DNA of 44,095 nucleotides from Microvirga massiliensis (GCF_001006805.1 NZ_LN811353.1:638588-682682); one strand, 5' to 3'; shown: positions 33,821 through 42,820, counted from the stretch's first letter. The notes: generated by a model from the sequence alone, not told the origin. Numbers and translations: made by a program.

Positions 33821-34639
33821 TCAGCGCCGGCAGAGATAATGAATCCAGGGGTCCCGGGTATTCGCGTAATCACGCGGTTCCAGCAATCGGCCATCGAGAG
33901 CGACCGCTCGGCAGTCACGGAATCCTGCATCCGCGAGCTGACACATCTGATGCTCGATGTGGATGTAATAGGTAACCAGCGAGTAGTGCTCTCCCTCGTC
34001 GTTGCGAAGCTCGTAGGTTTCGGCCTGCCTTTCATGTCGCCTGTTGACCGATGCGTTTCGGATTCCTCTCGTGTACCGGACGAGCTGGTGTGCGAAGGAT
34101 CGTAGCTCTCTGAAGGGATTGGTTCGGAGCGGGAGATGATCCGGGCTCCAGGCCGAACGCACCGATGCGGCACGGTTGTGTGACGAGAAGACAAAGGCTC
34201 CGCCAGCCGAGAGCACGTGTCTTACGTCGGCAAGGACCCGGATTCGGTCCTCGTGCTCGATGTAGTCGATCCCGTTGTAACTGAAGAGTACGAGGTCGAA
34301 CGTGCCTTCGCCGAGTTGCGAAAGATCGCGGACGTCGAATGTCCGGAGGTCTACGCCGGGGTAGCGGCTCCTGCACTGCTCGATCATCTCTGGGGAATAA
34401 TCGATGCCGAGATAGTTCCTGCTGATCTCGATCAGGAAGGGAGTCGTCCTTCCGCCCCCGACACCGATATCGAGAATGCGCCTGCCGCTAAACTCCGACT
34501 GCAGCCGTGACAGAATCTCCATCTCCGGCGGCTGAAGCCCCGCGGCCTTCCCGTATTCCGAGACGACGCGCGCGTTGCTGTAGGCCCTCAGGTTCAGCGA
34601 GGAGATGTCCGTCACGGGTTCCAACCCGAGGTTGTGCAC
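33821..34639 (-). CDS. Class I SAM-dependent methyltransferase
   Basis: The start is GTG 34639; a stop codon directly precedes it in frame, so it is the earliest possible start. The 272-residue protein has motif I ILDIGVGGGRTT at 55-66, post-I YLGIDYSPEMIEQCR (acidic residue for the ribose), a motif II-like FDLVLFSYNGIDYIEHEDR, and motif III LSAGGAFVFSSHN. The substrate is unknown; the C-terminal half (HLPLRTNPFRELRSF, ETYELRNDEGEHYSLVTYYI, MCQLADAGF) is typical of bacterial small-molecule or sugar methyltransferases. The gene diverges from the holin-IV-like gene (78 bp apart). No modification cluster is seen around it. Confidence 0.87.
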   Translation of the reverse strand: MHNLGLEPVTDISSLNLRAYSNARVVSEYGKAAGLQPPEMEILSRLQSEFSGRRILDIGVGGGRTTPFLIEISRNYLGIDYSPEMIEQCRSRYPGVDLRTFDVRDLSQLGEGTFDLVLFSYNGIDYIEHEDRIRVLADVRHVLSAGGAFVFSSHNRAASVRSAWSPDHLPLRTNPFRELRSFAHQLVRYTRGIRNASVNRRHERQAETYELRNDEGEHYSLVTYYIHIEHQMCQLADAGFRDCRAVALDGRLLEPRDYANTRDPWIHYLCRR

Positions 34640-34717
34640 TCATCATCCTGCGCGGGATGCTCGCGCCGTGCTACACTCGGCACGGGACCAATGGATTCCG
34701 GAGGAAGGCGCATTGCA

Positions 34718-35110
34718 ATGGCAGGATTCCTGCTTCGTACACTGATCGCAGCGCTCGGGCTCTGGCTGGCATCTGAGCTGATCCCCGGCATCGACGTGCA
34801 GAACGGCGCGACTTTGGTGGTCGCGGCTCTTCTCCTAGGTCTCGTGAATGCTTTCGTGCGGCCGGTGGCCGTCATCCTGACGCTGCCGCTTTCGATTATC
34901 ACGCTGGGCCTCTTTCTGCTCGTCATCAATGCCGGCATGCTGGGGCTCGTGGCTTGGCTGCTCGACGGATTCAGCATCGCGGGCTTCTGGTCGGCGCTGT
35001 TCGGTTCCCTCGTGATTAGCATCACGAGCTGGCTGGCATCCTGGTTCATCGGCCCGCGCGGGCGCGTCGAGGTCATGGTCACGCACCAGCGCTATGACGG
35101 AAGGCCCTGA
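34718..35110 (+). CDS. Phage-holin-IV-like (DUF360/YvlD-type) membrane protein
   Basis: The start is ATG 34718 after GGAGGAAGG; 130 residues. It has four hydrophobic segments: FLLRTLIAALGLWLASELIP, LVVAALLLGLVNAFVRPVAV, LPLSIITLGLFLLVINAGML, and the AGFWSALFGSLVISIT segment. The motif LVNAFVRPVAVILTLPLSII is the signature of the family annotated as phage holin superfamily IV, which includes YvlD. In bacteria these are chromosomal membrane proteins of unknown role, not evidence of a prophage. The gene is monocistronic and diverges from the methyltransferase gene. Confidence 0.88.
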   Translation: MAGFLLRTLIAALGLWLASELIPGIDVQNGATLVVAALLLGLVNAFVRPVAVILTLPLSIITLGLFLLVINAGMLGLVAWLLDGFSIAGFWSALFGSLVISITSWLASWFIGPRGRVEVMVTHQRYDGRP

Positions 35111-35152
35111 CGCCCACCCGTGTGCTCCGGCGCGATGCCGGCATGGGCCCGG

Positions 35153-36940
35153 TCATGTCCCGGCGTTCTCGTGCAATTGGCCTCCTCGAAGCAATCGCCG
35201 GGCCATGTCCGCGGTCTGCAAGGCAGAACGCTCCGTCGGGAAATGGGCCGCCAGATAGCGGGCGATCGCGACCAGGATGTGCCGGCCTTGGTCGGTGTTC
35301 CCCCACGCGTGAAACTGACGAACCCCTGCTTCGAGGATCTGATAGGCGTGGAAGCCCGCATCTTCCCTGAGGAGCGCTCGTGCAAGAGTGGCGATGAGGG
35401 CTGAAGGCGGGTGGCCCAGCCTGAGATGGCGCGCCACCAATCGACCCGCCGTTTCGACCTGCTGCTGCCGATCGAAGGCGTCGAGCAGTGCCGCTCTGAT
35501 CTCATCCTGAGCGGCCGGAAGATCATCCAGCCGATCATCGCCATCACCGGGCAACCGGGCCGGTGGGACGTTCAGATACCGCGCAAGGTAGATGGCCATG
35601 GCGCCGTGGAGAACGCCTCTGACCGCCTCCGTCGCGGCGCCGGCGCGCGCACGACCGGCTTCGATCCGCTTCAAGGCCTGATGGGCGGCATTGCAGTAGG
35701 TGAAGACGTGATGAGCCGTCTCCCAATCAGCATGCTCGTTGGCCGTGCCGAATTGGGCGACCCGCAGCGCCGCCGCATAGACGAGCGAGCGCCCGAGATC
35801 GGTGGGCGCAGCCCCGTCCCGCGCCGCTGCCTGCAGCGCCTGCAGGATGGCCGAGGGATCATCACCCAGCAGGGACTCGGCCAGAGACACGTGGCCGGTC
35901 CAGGGAGCCTCGCCCCGGTTGGCCTCCAACGGATCCCGCAATTCGTCGGCTGCCGTCCCACACAGGGTGACGAGGTCGATAGGATGGCGCCAGGCAGTCA
36001 TCTCTTCCGCACCGCGCGCTGCCGTCATCTGTCCAACGACGCTCGGCAGGACGGAAGCCGCATGCTCCCATCCGATGAGATCCAGACATTCGAACGCCTT
36101 GCTGACGAAGTCGAGCGAGTGCCCCGAATCGGCATAGATGCGATCCGTCGCAGTCGAGAACAGAAGGTCGGCCAGTTCGGCTTGGGGCATGCCCGTCGCG
36201 ATCGCCGTGAGAAGCGTTCGTTCCGCCGCCTCCCGGTGACGGACCCCGCTCCAGCGCCGGAGCCAGCGCTCGAGGGCAGCGGGATCGGGATGGCTCGTGA
36301 GCGGCATCCGTTCCCGGCGCAGCGGCTGTCCCTCGCAGTCGGCAGCCACGCGGCGAATACCGTGGAACAGGGCGAGGTAGACCTCCTCGTCGGGCAGGAT
36401 CGGCAGCAGGTTGCCGAGCCCGGTGAGGATCGTCAGGCCAGTGCTCCAGTCGTCCCGGTTCTGCACTCCGAACAACACCGCCTGCCGCAGGATGCTCGCG
36501 GGCGAGACGCCGGCTGCGAGCTGCCCCTGCACGGCCTTTGCAATGACCAGGCTCAGATCGTGGGCAAGGCCATCGTCGAGCCGCTTCTGCCAGTGACGGG
36601 AGGGATCCGCGTGGCCGAAGGCCGGCCTGATCCAGACTTCGTGGCCGTTGCGGATCTCTACCGGACAGGTCGGAACATCATCGGCCCATAGGTCGAAGGT
36701 GCAACCACTCGCAAGATCGAACCGGGCGTGGTGCCAATGGCAGGTGAGGATTCCATCCTCGACGCTGCCCCGCTCGAGCGGGAAACCCATATGCGGGCAG
36801 CGGTTGTCCAGAGCGAACACCCGTCCACCATCATGGATCAGGAGAATGGGCGGGTGGCGCCCGTGGACGACGAGCCGCCCCTTGGCCTCGAGCTCATCGA
36901 GGTTGCACGCCCACACAAAATCTGAGGCCGGCATGTCCAT
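35153..36940 (-). CDS. Rieske [2Fe-2S] protein with a long unrecognised C-terminal region
   Basis: The start is ATG 36940, with GGAG nearby; 595 residues. The N-terminal ~105 residues are a Rieske ferredoxin-like domain: FVWACNLDELEAKGRLVVHG, then the two ligand pairs Cys48-x-His50 (CPHMGFPLERG) and Cys67-x2-His70 (CHWHHARF). The remaining ~490 residues are helix-rich and Ala/His-rich. I do not recognise them: LILTGLGNLLPIL-like, ALFHGIRRVAADC, GHSLDFVSKAFECLDLIGWE, TAHHVFTYCNAAHQALKR, and HGAMAIYLARYLN. Repeated His and aromatic positions could bind a cofactor or metal. The layout suggests an oxidoreductase with its own electron-transfer domain. No partner gene is adjacent. The length is far above that of a stand-alone Rieske ferredoxin. 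Confidence 0.88.
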   Translation of the reverse strand: MDMPASDFVWACNLDELEAKGRLVVHGRHPPILLIHDGGRVFALDNRCPHMGFPLERGSVEDGILTCHWHHARFDLASGCTFDLWADDVPTCPVEIRNGHEVWIRPAFGHADPSRHWQKRLDDGLAHDLSLVIAKAVQGQLAAGVSPASILRQAVLFGVQNRDDWSTGLTILTGLGNLLPILPDEEVYLALFHGIRRVAADCEGQPLRRERMPLTSHPDPAALERWLRRWSGVRHREAAERTLLTAIATGMPQAELADLLFSTATDRIYADSGHSLDFVSKAFECLDLIGWEHAASVLPSVVGQMTAARGAEEMTAWRHPIDLVTLCGTAADELRDPLEANRGEAPWTGHVSLAESLLGDDPSAILQALQAAARDGAAPTDLGRSLVYAAALRVAQFGTANEHADWETAHHVFTYCNAAHQALKRIEAGRARAGAATEAVRGVLHGAMAIYLARYLNVPPARLPGDGDDRLDDLPAAQDEIRAALLDAFDRQQQVETAGRLVARHLRLGHPPSALIATLARALLREDAGFHAYQILEAGVRQFHAWGNTDQGRHILVAIARYLAAHFPTERSALQTADMARRLLRGGQLHENAGT

Positions 36941-37071
36941 CGCCGAACTCCGTTCGACAGCGGCAGGATCTGCATCATAGCAGGCCCGACACCGGGGCGT
37001 GAGCATCTCGGAGCGGGCCAAAATCTGGAGGCATCTTCGAAGTGTCCGTGCCGGGATTGGCGCGCCTGAAT

Positions 37072-38148
37072 TCACCTCTGGCCAGTGCTCTGATTATTCA
37101 TCCAGATCTGCCCCGGCCTCATGGCAATGAAGCGCTGATGAGAGATGCCCAGGTTTCGCAAAGCGGTTGCAAGATCTTGTGGTGGCTGATCGACGCCCTC
37201 GTTTGTGAGCCGAAAAGTTCCCCAATGAAACCCAAGGGCGGATCGGGCTTCGAGAATACGGAACGCGCGAACCGCTTCTTCGGGGTTCATGTGCTGGGGA
37301 GCCATGAACCAGCGGGGCTCATAGGCGCCGATCGGCAGGAGGGCGATATCCAGACGGCGATGACGGGCCGCGATGTCATGAAAGTGCCGGCCGCCGGCGA
37401 AGCCCGTATCGCCTGCAAAGTAAACGGAACGACCTGCACCGCGCAGAACGAAGGATGCCCAGAGCGCATGATTTCGATCGTTGGTGGCCCGAGCCGACCA
37501 ATGATGGGCTGGCTCGGCGAAAGCCAGAACACCGGGTGCGAGTTCGATGCGGTCGCCCCAATCCAGACCCGTTACCGCGATGTCCGGGTGTTGTGCGCGG
37601 ATGATGGTGTCATTCCCGAGCGGAGTCAAAATTCTTGGTTGGTCGCGTTTCCAGAGACGCACAAGAGTTGGGATATCCAGGTGATCGTAGTGGTTATGCG
37701 AGACCAGCACCGCATCGATGCGGGGCAAGTTATCGAACGCAACGCCGGGCGGGTTGTGTCGTCGAGGCCCTGCAAACGGCACCGGGCTGGCGCGCTCTGA
37801 CCAGATGGGATCCGTGAGGATGTTGCGGCCAGCCATCTGGATCAGGAATGTGGCATGCCCGATGAAGCTGATGCGCAGGTCGCGTCCTCCGACGCGTGCC
37901 GGAGGCGTGTCCTCGAACGGGCTCGGATAGATCTCGGGCCACGGCACCGCGCGTTCGGTGAACTGCCAGCGCAGGAAGTCACCGAAACCTCGGGGTGGCT
38001 GGCCTCCGGGGTTGAAGAAGCGCTGACCGTCGAAGTGATCGCTCAGTGGACCGCTGTAATAGAAGCCACCCTGGTTGGCGCGTGCGCTCGTAGCGCCAAG
38101 AAACGGAAGAGATCCGAGCAGTTGTATGAACCTTCTGCGGGATAGCAC
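37072..38148 (-). CDS. MBL-fold metallohydrolase, NAPE-PLD-like, exported
   Basis: The start is GTG 38148 (AAAGGCG upstream); 358 residues. The N-terminus SRRRFIQLLGSLPFLG with SARA near 24 looks like a twin-arginine or Sec signal. The metallo-beta-lactamase core is clear: ISFIGHATFLIQ, NILTDPIWSERASP, the metal motif HNHYDHLD at 151-158, later EPAHHW, YFAGDTGF (metal-bridging Asp) and LGFHWGTFRL. This set is that of the NAPE-PLD-like/UlaG-like group, in which the human enzyme cleaves N-acyl phosphatidylethanolamines; the bacterial substrate is unknown. It acts outside the cytoplasm if exported. The Rieske gene downstream is 131 bp away on the same strand. Confidence 0.92.
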   Translation of the reverse strand: MLSRRRFIQLLGSLPFLGATSARANQGGFYYSGPLSDHFDGQRFFNPGGQPPRGFGDFLRWQFTERAVPWPEIYPSPFEDTPPARVGGRDLRISFIGHATFLIQMAGRNILTDPIWSERASPVPFAGPRRHNPPGVAFDNLPRIDAVLVSHNHYDHLDIPTLVRLWKRDQPRILTPLGNDTIIRAQHPDIAVTGLDWGDRIELAPGVLAFAEPAHHWSARATNDRNHALWASFVLRGAGRSVYFAGDTGFAGGRHFHDIAARHRRLDIALLPIGAYEPRWFMAPQHMNPEEAVRAFRILEARSALGFHWGTFRLTNEGVDQPPQDLATALRNLGISHQRFIAMRPGQIWMNNQSTGQR

Positions 38149-38361
38149 GTCACGCCTTTCGATCTGGATTCCGGTCCGGCATGGCTCGGCTCAGGACGCC
38201 CTCCTTCAGCAGACACCACGAGAGCAAGCAAAATCCCCGCGAGGGCATCTGCCGGTGGCTGGGATTGTCACTGATGCGGTGCAGGTCGCCGTACCTCGGC
38301 CTTATGCCCCGGAGCCGCTCAGGGCCGGAGGTCTATCGCAGCCCAAGCCGAACCGTTCGCC

Positions 38362-38916
38362 TCACGGACCTCTGCGGGGCCCGTAGCTACCGGACATGAT
38401 CCCGACTGCGAGCGGGTCGAAGCTGGTGATCCGGCTGTAGTCACGCCCCATCCCGGACCCGCCTCCGAGCCCGATCCCGATCGAGTCCACACCCGTGATC
38501 TCGATCCGGACCTTATCGAGCCCCTCCGCCTCGACGAGGCTGAAGAGAGTCTTGGCGTTCGCCGGCGCCAATCGCACGCAGCCGTGGGAGGCGGGTGTGC
38601 CGAGGCGGCCGACGGCATGGCTTCCGTGGATGGCATGGCCTGCATCCGTGAAGAAGATCGAGTGCGGCATGGGGGCGTTGTCCCACTCCCTCGAAAAGTG
38701 CGTCCTCGCCATGCGGGACGGCGTGAAGTTGCCGGCTGGCGTGGCATAGTCGGCCATTCCGGTCGATACGGGCCAGGAATATCGTTCCTTCCCATCGACG
38801 GACACACTCATTCGCTGCGTAGTCTTGTCGATCGAAATGAACACCTCAGCGCCCGCTGCCGGAGCCAGGACCAAGGCTCCGAGAAGCATGATCACGGATG
38901 GCATCAGATCTCGCAT
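38362..38916 (-). CDS. L,D-transpeptidase (YkuD domain)
   Basis: The start is ATG 38916 after GGGAGG; 184 residues. A signal peptide (MLLGALVLAPAAGA, cleavage after residue ~23) exports it. The YkuD domain shows VFISIDKTTQRMSVSVDG, PVSTGMADYATPAGNF, and the catalytic motif HGSHAVGRLGTPASHGCVRL at 97-116 with Cys113 as nucleophile and His111 nearby. Such enzymes make 3-3 cross-links in peptidoglycan or attach proteins to it in the periplasm. The Gly/Ser-rich C-terminus (GIGLGGGSGMGRDYSR) is probably disordered. It diverges from a class A penicillin-binding protein gene, making this a cell-wall locus. Confidence 0.95.
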   Translation of the reverse strand: MRDLMPSVIMLLGALVLAPAAGAEVFISIDKTTQRMSVSVDGKERYSWPVSTGMADYATPAGNFTPSRMARTHFSREWDNAPMPHSIFFTDAGHAIHGSHAVGRLGTPASHGCVRLAPANAKTLFSLVEAEGLDKVRIEITGVDSIGIGLGGGSGMGRDYSRITSFDPLAVGIMSGSYGPRRGP

Positions 38917-39225
38917 CGGCCAGCCTCCCCTTGCTGCGCGAGTTCCCCCGACGAGGACAGTAGGAGAATTACGGCGAGAAACCGCTAAGGTTCCAATCCG
39001 GTCAAATATTCGACTGCGTGATCCGGCCGATGAGGTCCGCCGCCCTGCCGCGAACCTGTAAACCGTAGAGGGTGGCGGGCCCGCTCTTTTGCGGCCACGG
39101 AATGGTGATCGGCCGGCGGTGCCGCTGGGATGGCCCGGTCGTGTCCGGCTCTCTTTTCAGCCACAGTTTTTCTGTTTGTAGATGGACTCGGTGCCGGATG
39201 GTCCGGCGCATCGCAAAGGCTGAGG
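38917..39225. other. Divergent spacer between cell-wall genes
   Basis: These 309 bases separate the L,D-transpeptidase and penicillin-binding-protein genes and should hold both promoters. The penicillin-binding-protein frame is open back to ATG 39130, so part of this stretch may be coding if that start is used. I see no convincing operator, hairpin or small gene. Confidence 0.4.
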
Positions 39226-41211
39226 ATGTCCCGTGCCTTGTTGGCTGCGCTGCTCGCGATCCTGGCGCAGCTCCTTCCCGCACAGGCCGCCGATCAGGTC
39301 TTCTTCTGGGATCTCAAACCCAGATCCCTTCAGCTCCTCGTCGCGTCTCCCCAGGTCATGGTCACGCGGACCGATTCCGGATGGGATGCGTATTGCCGCT
39401 GCCCGGTCATCCTGAAGCCGTCGGAAATTCCCGCCGTGATGAAGAAGGCCATCGTGGCGGTCGAGGACAAGCGCTATTTCGATCACGGCGGGGTCGACGT
39501 CGTTGCGCTGCTTTCGGTCTTCAAGGGCGGGCTGAAACGCGGCGGCAGCACGATCCCCATGCAGCTCCTGAAGAACTTGGTCCTGCACGATCTGCGCGGG
39601 CGTGACACGCTCAGCCAGCTCGAGCGCAAGGGAACGGAGTTCTGGTACGCCGGGCTCTTCGATGAGGCCGTTGGAAAAGAGGAGCTTCTGGCCGCCTACC
39701 TCAACCAGGTCGAATTCGGTGGCCGCGAGATCGTGGGCCTGTATCGCGCCAGCCGGCACTACTTCCGGAAGGAGCCCAAGGATCTGACACTCTACGAGGC
39801 GGCTCTGCTGGCCGGAATGGTGCAGGCTCCCGCCCGTTTCAATCCCTTGAAGGAGACCACGCGCGAGCGGGCTCACAAACGCGCTCTGCTGGTTCTGAAG
39901 CTCATGCTCGACCAGGGGAAGATCAGCGAAGCGGAGTACCGCCACGCTGAACAGACCGGGGCTCAGCCCGGCGTGCTTGCGGAGTTCAAGATCCAGTCGC
40001 AGGCCTTCACGGAATGGGTGGTGCAGAGCTGGGGCGAGAAATACGTGCAGCCCGGCGAGACGGTCCGGTTCTTCGTGACCCTCGATCCGTTTCTCCAGCA
40101 CCTTGCCGAGCGACATCTCGATGAGCTTCGCAGGAGCGGCACCATTCCCCCGCGATACGATGTCGGCGCAGTGATGTTGGCGCCGAGCGGGCGCGTGCAG
40201 GCGATGGTGGGCTCGACGGACTGGCCGGAGCGGCAGTTCAACAACGCCGTCAAGGCTAACGTTCAGGCCGGCTCGACCGCAAAGCTGCCTCTGCTGATCG
40301 CGGCTTGCGAAAGCGGCAGGACACCCGAAAGCCGCGTCGTCGACCAGCCGATCTCCGGGCGCTGGCCGTCGAACGGCGCACTCGGCTACCGGGGTGAAAC
40401 GACCCTCAAAGAGGCGATCGCTTCATCGCGCAATGCCGCGGCGGTTCGGCTCGCTCAGGAGATCGGAACCGGGAAGGTCGCAGAGGTGAGCCGGCGCCTG
40501 GGTCTCGATCCCGGGTCTGCGGACGATCCGACCTTCGTCCTCGGCTCCTATTCCACCAACGTGCTGAAGATGACCGCGGCCTATACCGCCGTGGCGAATG
40601 GCGGCTATCGCGTGACCCCGTCGGGCGTGCTGGCCGTCGTCGATGGCCGCGGGCATGTCCGCGCCGACTTCCTGACGACGACGCGAGCCAGGGTCATCCC
40701 GGAGAAATGCATCGAGCCGACCCGGTCCGTCCTGCGGGAGGTCGTCCGCAATGGGACCGGCCGGGCGGCCGGGCTGAAGCGCTGGGCCGCGTATGGAAAG
40801 ACCGGCACGTCGTCGGGAAATGCAGATGCCTGGTTCGTGGGCTGGAGCGAGGACCGGGTGCTGGGGATCTGGATGGGGCGTGCCCGCGACGCGGACGGAC
40901 CGGCCCTCGTGGGGGCAGGAGCCCCGGCGGCGTATTTCAAGCGCGTCACGGAGGCCGCGATCGAACGAATCGAGCAGCAGGACAAGCTCGAGGCGCAACG
41001 GATCGCCACTCTCCGCAAGCGGCAAGGGATGGATCCGGGCGAGCTTCTGGACTGGTTTGCCAGCATGGCCCGATCCATGACGGCCTCGGCAACCCGGGCA
41101 TCCCGGGACGGGATCCTCGAAGCCCCGATTCCGCCGCCTCGCCCGCGGGGCGAGCCCGCCTCGCGCGATCCGACCCCATGGCCGCTACCGCCACCACGCC
41201 CGCAGGGCTGA
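39226..41211 (+). CDS. Class A penicillin-binding protein (glycosyltransferase + transpeptidase)
   Basis: From ATG 39226 the protein has 661 residues and starts with a signal-like MSRALLAALLAILAQLLPAQ; ATG 39130 would add 32 residues with little protein character. The GT51 domain has catalytic Glu80 (VEDKRYFDHGG), GGSTIPMQLLKN at 107-118 (IPMQ, where most class A enzymes have ITQQ and PBP1C has TMQ), and AAYLNQVEFGG. The transpeptidase has Ser350-x2-Lys353 (GSTAKLPLL), SRN at 401-403, and KTGTSSG at 525-531. A Pro-rich tail ends it. It polymerises and cross-links peptidoglycan in the periplasm. It has no cytoplasmic tail and its only hydrophobic segment may be cleaved. Confidence 0.94.
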   Translation: MSRALLAALLAILAQLLPAQAADQVFFWDLKPRSLQLLVASPQVMVTRTDSGWDAYCRCPVILKPSEIPAVMKKAIVAVEDKRYFDHGGVDVVALLSVFKGGLKRGGSTIPMQLLKNLVLHDLRGRDTLSQLERKGTEFWYAGLFDEAVGKEELLAAYLNQVEFGGREIVGLYRASRHYFRKEPKDLTLYEAALLAGMVQAPARFNPLKETTRERAHKRALLVLKLMLDQGKISEAEYRHAEQTGAQPGVLAEFKIQSQAFTEWVVQSWGEKYVQPGETVRFFVTLDPFLQHLAERHLDELRRSGTIPPRYDVGAVMLAPSGRVQAMVGSTDWPERQFNNAVKANVQAGSTAKLPLLIAACESGRTPESRVVDQPISGRWPSNGALGYRGETTLKEAIASSRNAAAVRLAQEIGTGKVAEVSRRLGLDPGSADDPTFVLGSYSTNVLKMTAAYTAVANGGYRVTPSGVLAVVDGRGHVRADFLTTTRARVIPEKCIEPTRSVLREVVRNGTGRAAGLKRWAAYGKTGTSSGNADAWFVGWSEDRVLGIWMGRARDADGPALVGAGAPAAYFKRVTEAAIERIEQQDKLEAQRIATLRKRQGMDPGELLDWFASMARSMTASATRASRDGILEAPIPPPRPRGEPASRDPTPWPLPPPRPQG

Positions 41212-41311
41212 CCATCAAGCCGGGGTGCATGCTGCGAGACAGAGGATTTGACTCCCGGCCACGGTCTGCGCTGCGATACCCCTTGCCCTCTCTCGAGAAA
41301 GCTTTCCAAAC

Positions 41312-42715
41312 ATGCATGATTTGTGGCGTCTTTCCGGAAGTGCCATTGCGGCCCTGGTGCGTGCGCGGGACGTGTCCGCGACAGAGGTCGCGCAGGCTGC
41401 CTTGGCCCGCCTCGAGGCTGTCAATTCCTCGATCAATGCCGTCGTCGATCGTCGTCCGGAGGATACTCTCGCCCAGGCGGCGCGGGTCGATGCCGCTCTG
41501 GCGCGCGGCGAGGATGTCGGGCCGCTCGCCGGAGTCCCGATCACCGTGAAGGTCAATCTCGATCAGGCGGGATTTGCGACCACGAACGGCGTGCGCCTGC
41601 AAAAGGATCTGATCGCCTACGAGAACAGCCCGGTGGTCGATAACATGCTCGCGGCCGGAGCCGTCATCCTGGGGCGGACCAATACGCCGGCATTCTCCTA
41701 TCGCTGGTTCACCTCCAACTTGCTGCATGGCGAGACCCGGAATCCGCATGATCCCGGTCTGACGCCCGGCGGCTCCTCTGGGGGAGCGGCAGCCGCCGTC
41801 GCGGCCGGGATCGGAGCGATCGCTCTCGGCACCGACATCGCGGGCTCCATTCGCTATCCGGCCTATGCCTGCGGCATCCATGGCCTGCGTCCGTCTTTGG
41901 GCCGGGTTGCCGCGTTCAATGCCTCGTCGCCGGAGCGGAGCATCGGCGGTCAGATCATGGCCGTTTCCGGACCGATCGCGCGCTCGATCGAGGATCTGAA
42001 GCTCGGACTCGGCGCCCTGGCGCAACCGGATGCCCGGGATCCCTGGTGGGTGCCCGCTCCCCTCGAAGGGCCCGCCATGGAACGCCGCGTCGCGCTCTGC
42101 GCGAACCCAGGACAGCTCCAGACCGGCGAGGAGGTGAAGAGGGCACTCGGTGTCGCCGCTACCCGCCTCGAGGATGCCGGCTGGCATGTCGATGAGGTGA
42201 CCGATCTGCCGCCACTGGACGAAGCCGTCGAGCTTCAGCTCATCCTGTGGCTTGCGGACGGCTTTACCGGCAAGCTCACGGATGCCGAGAAGGAGGGCGA
42301 TCCGGGAGCTCTCACGGTTCTGCGTGCACACGAGGCGCTGGGTCGGTCACTCGACCTGACCTCGCTCTCGTCCGCGTTGACGCGCCGCGCAACCCTGATC
42401 AGGCAGTGGCAGCTCTTCCTCGAACGGTATCCCGTCGTCCTCATGCCGGTTTCCGGTGAATTGCCGTTCGAGAGCGGCCTCGATCTCCGGGATGCCGACT
42501 CCTTCCAGCGTGTCTGGCGAGCCCAGACACCGCAGATCGGCATTCCCTTTCTGGGACTGCCGGCGCTCGCCGTCACGACAGGGTTCGAAGGGCGGACGCC
42601 CGTCGGCGTTCAGGTCGTCTCGGCCCGGTTCCGGGAGGATTTGTGCCTGGCGGCGGGAGCCGCGATCGAAGCCGGAGGCGAGCCGCTGACGCCGGTCGAT
42701 CCAGCCGCCGACTGA
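41312..42715 (+). CDS. Amidase (amidase-signature family)
   Basis: The 467-residue protein starts at ATG 41312. It has the amidase-signature triad: Lys80 (PLAGVPITVKVN), cis-Ser155 in TPGGSSGGAAAAVA, and nucleophile Ser179 in GTDIAGSIRYPA. The N-terminal helix with VSATEVAQAALARLEAVNSS and the late segment PQIGIPFLGLPALAVTTGFE are usual. Members hydrolyse amides, for instance indoleacetamide or other aryl and acyl amides; GatA is a relative, but no GatB/C neighbours are present, so a catabolic role is likelier. It is 100 bp downstream of the penicillin-binding-protein gene and followed by a 26-bp palindrome. Confidence 0.93.
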   Translation: MHDLWRLSGSAIAALVRARDVSATEVAQAALARLEAVNSSINAVVDRRPEDTLAQAARVDAALARGEDVGPLAGVPITVKVNLDQAGFATTNGVRLQKDLIAYENSPVVDNMLAAGAVILGRTNTPAFSYRWFTSNLLHGETRNPHDPGLTPGGSSGGAAAAVAAGIGAIALGTDIAGSIRYPAYACGIHGLRPSLGRVAAFNASSPERSIGGQIMAVSGPIARSIEDLKLGLGALAQPDARDPWWVPAPLEGPAMERRVALCANPGQLQTGEEVKRALGVAATRLEDAGWHVDEVTDLPPLDEAVELQLILWLADGFTGKLTDAEKEGDPGALTVLRAHEALGRSLDLTSLSSALTRRATLIRQWQLFLERYPVVLMPVSGELPFESGLDLRDADSFQRVWRAQTPQIGIPFLGLPALAVTTGFEGRTPVGVQVVSARFREDLCLAAGAAIEAGGEPLTPVDPAAD

Positions 42716-42734
42716 TCATCGCGTGGGGGACGCC

Positions 42735-42760
42735 TCCTCGAGCGCCATGGCGCTCGAGGA
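42735..42760. repeat. Perfect 26-bp palindrome
   Basis: The 13 bases TCCTCGAGCGCCA (42735-42747) are followed at once by their exact reverse complement (42748-42760), with no spacer. It lies 20 bp after the amidase stop and about 60 bp before the next start. As RNA it would form a hairpin with a tight loop and could end the amidase transcript, though no T-run follows; as DNA it could be a dimeric regulator site. Confidence 0.65.
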
Positions 42761-42820
42761 ACCGGCTTGCGCCCCGGGCATTCGGGTTGAAGGGGCAACC
42801 GCCCGGGGAGTCACCTGCCC

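Noticed and set aside
34718..35110. Prophage, because the protein belongs to a phage-holin-named family
   Set aside because: No other phage genes nearby; the family is commonly chromosomal.
35411..36691. 426-codon plus-strand frame over the Rieske gene
   Set aside because: Antisense shadow; the minus-strand protein has intact Rieske ligands.
37042..37800. 252-codon plus-strand frame over the NAPE-PLD-like gene
   Set aside because: Antisense to a gene with intact metal motif; no recognisable protein.
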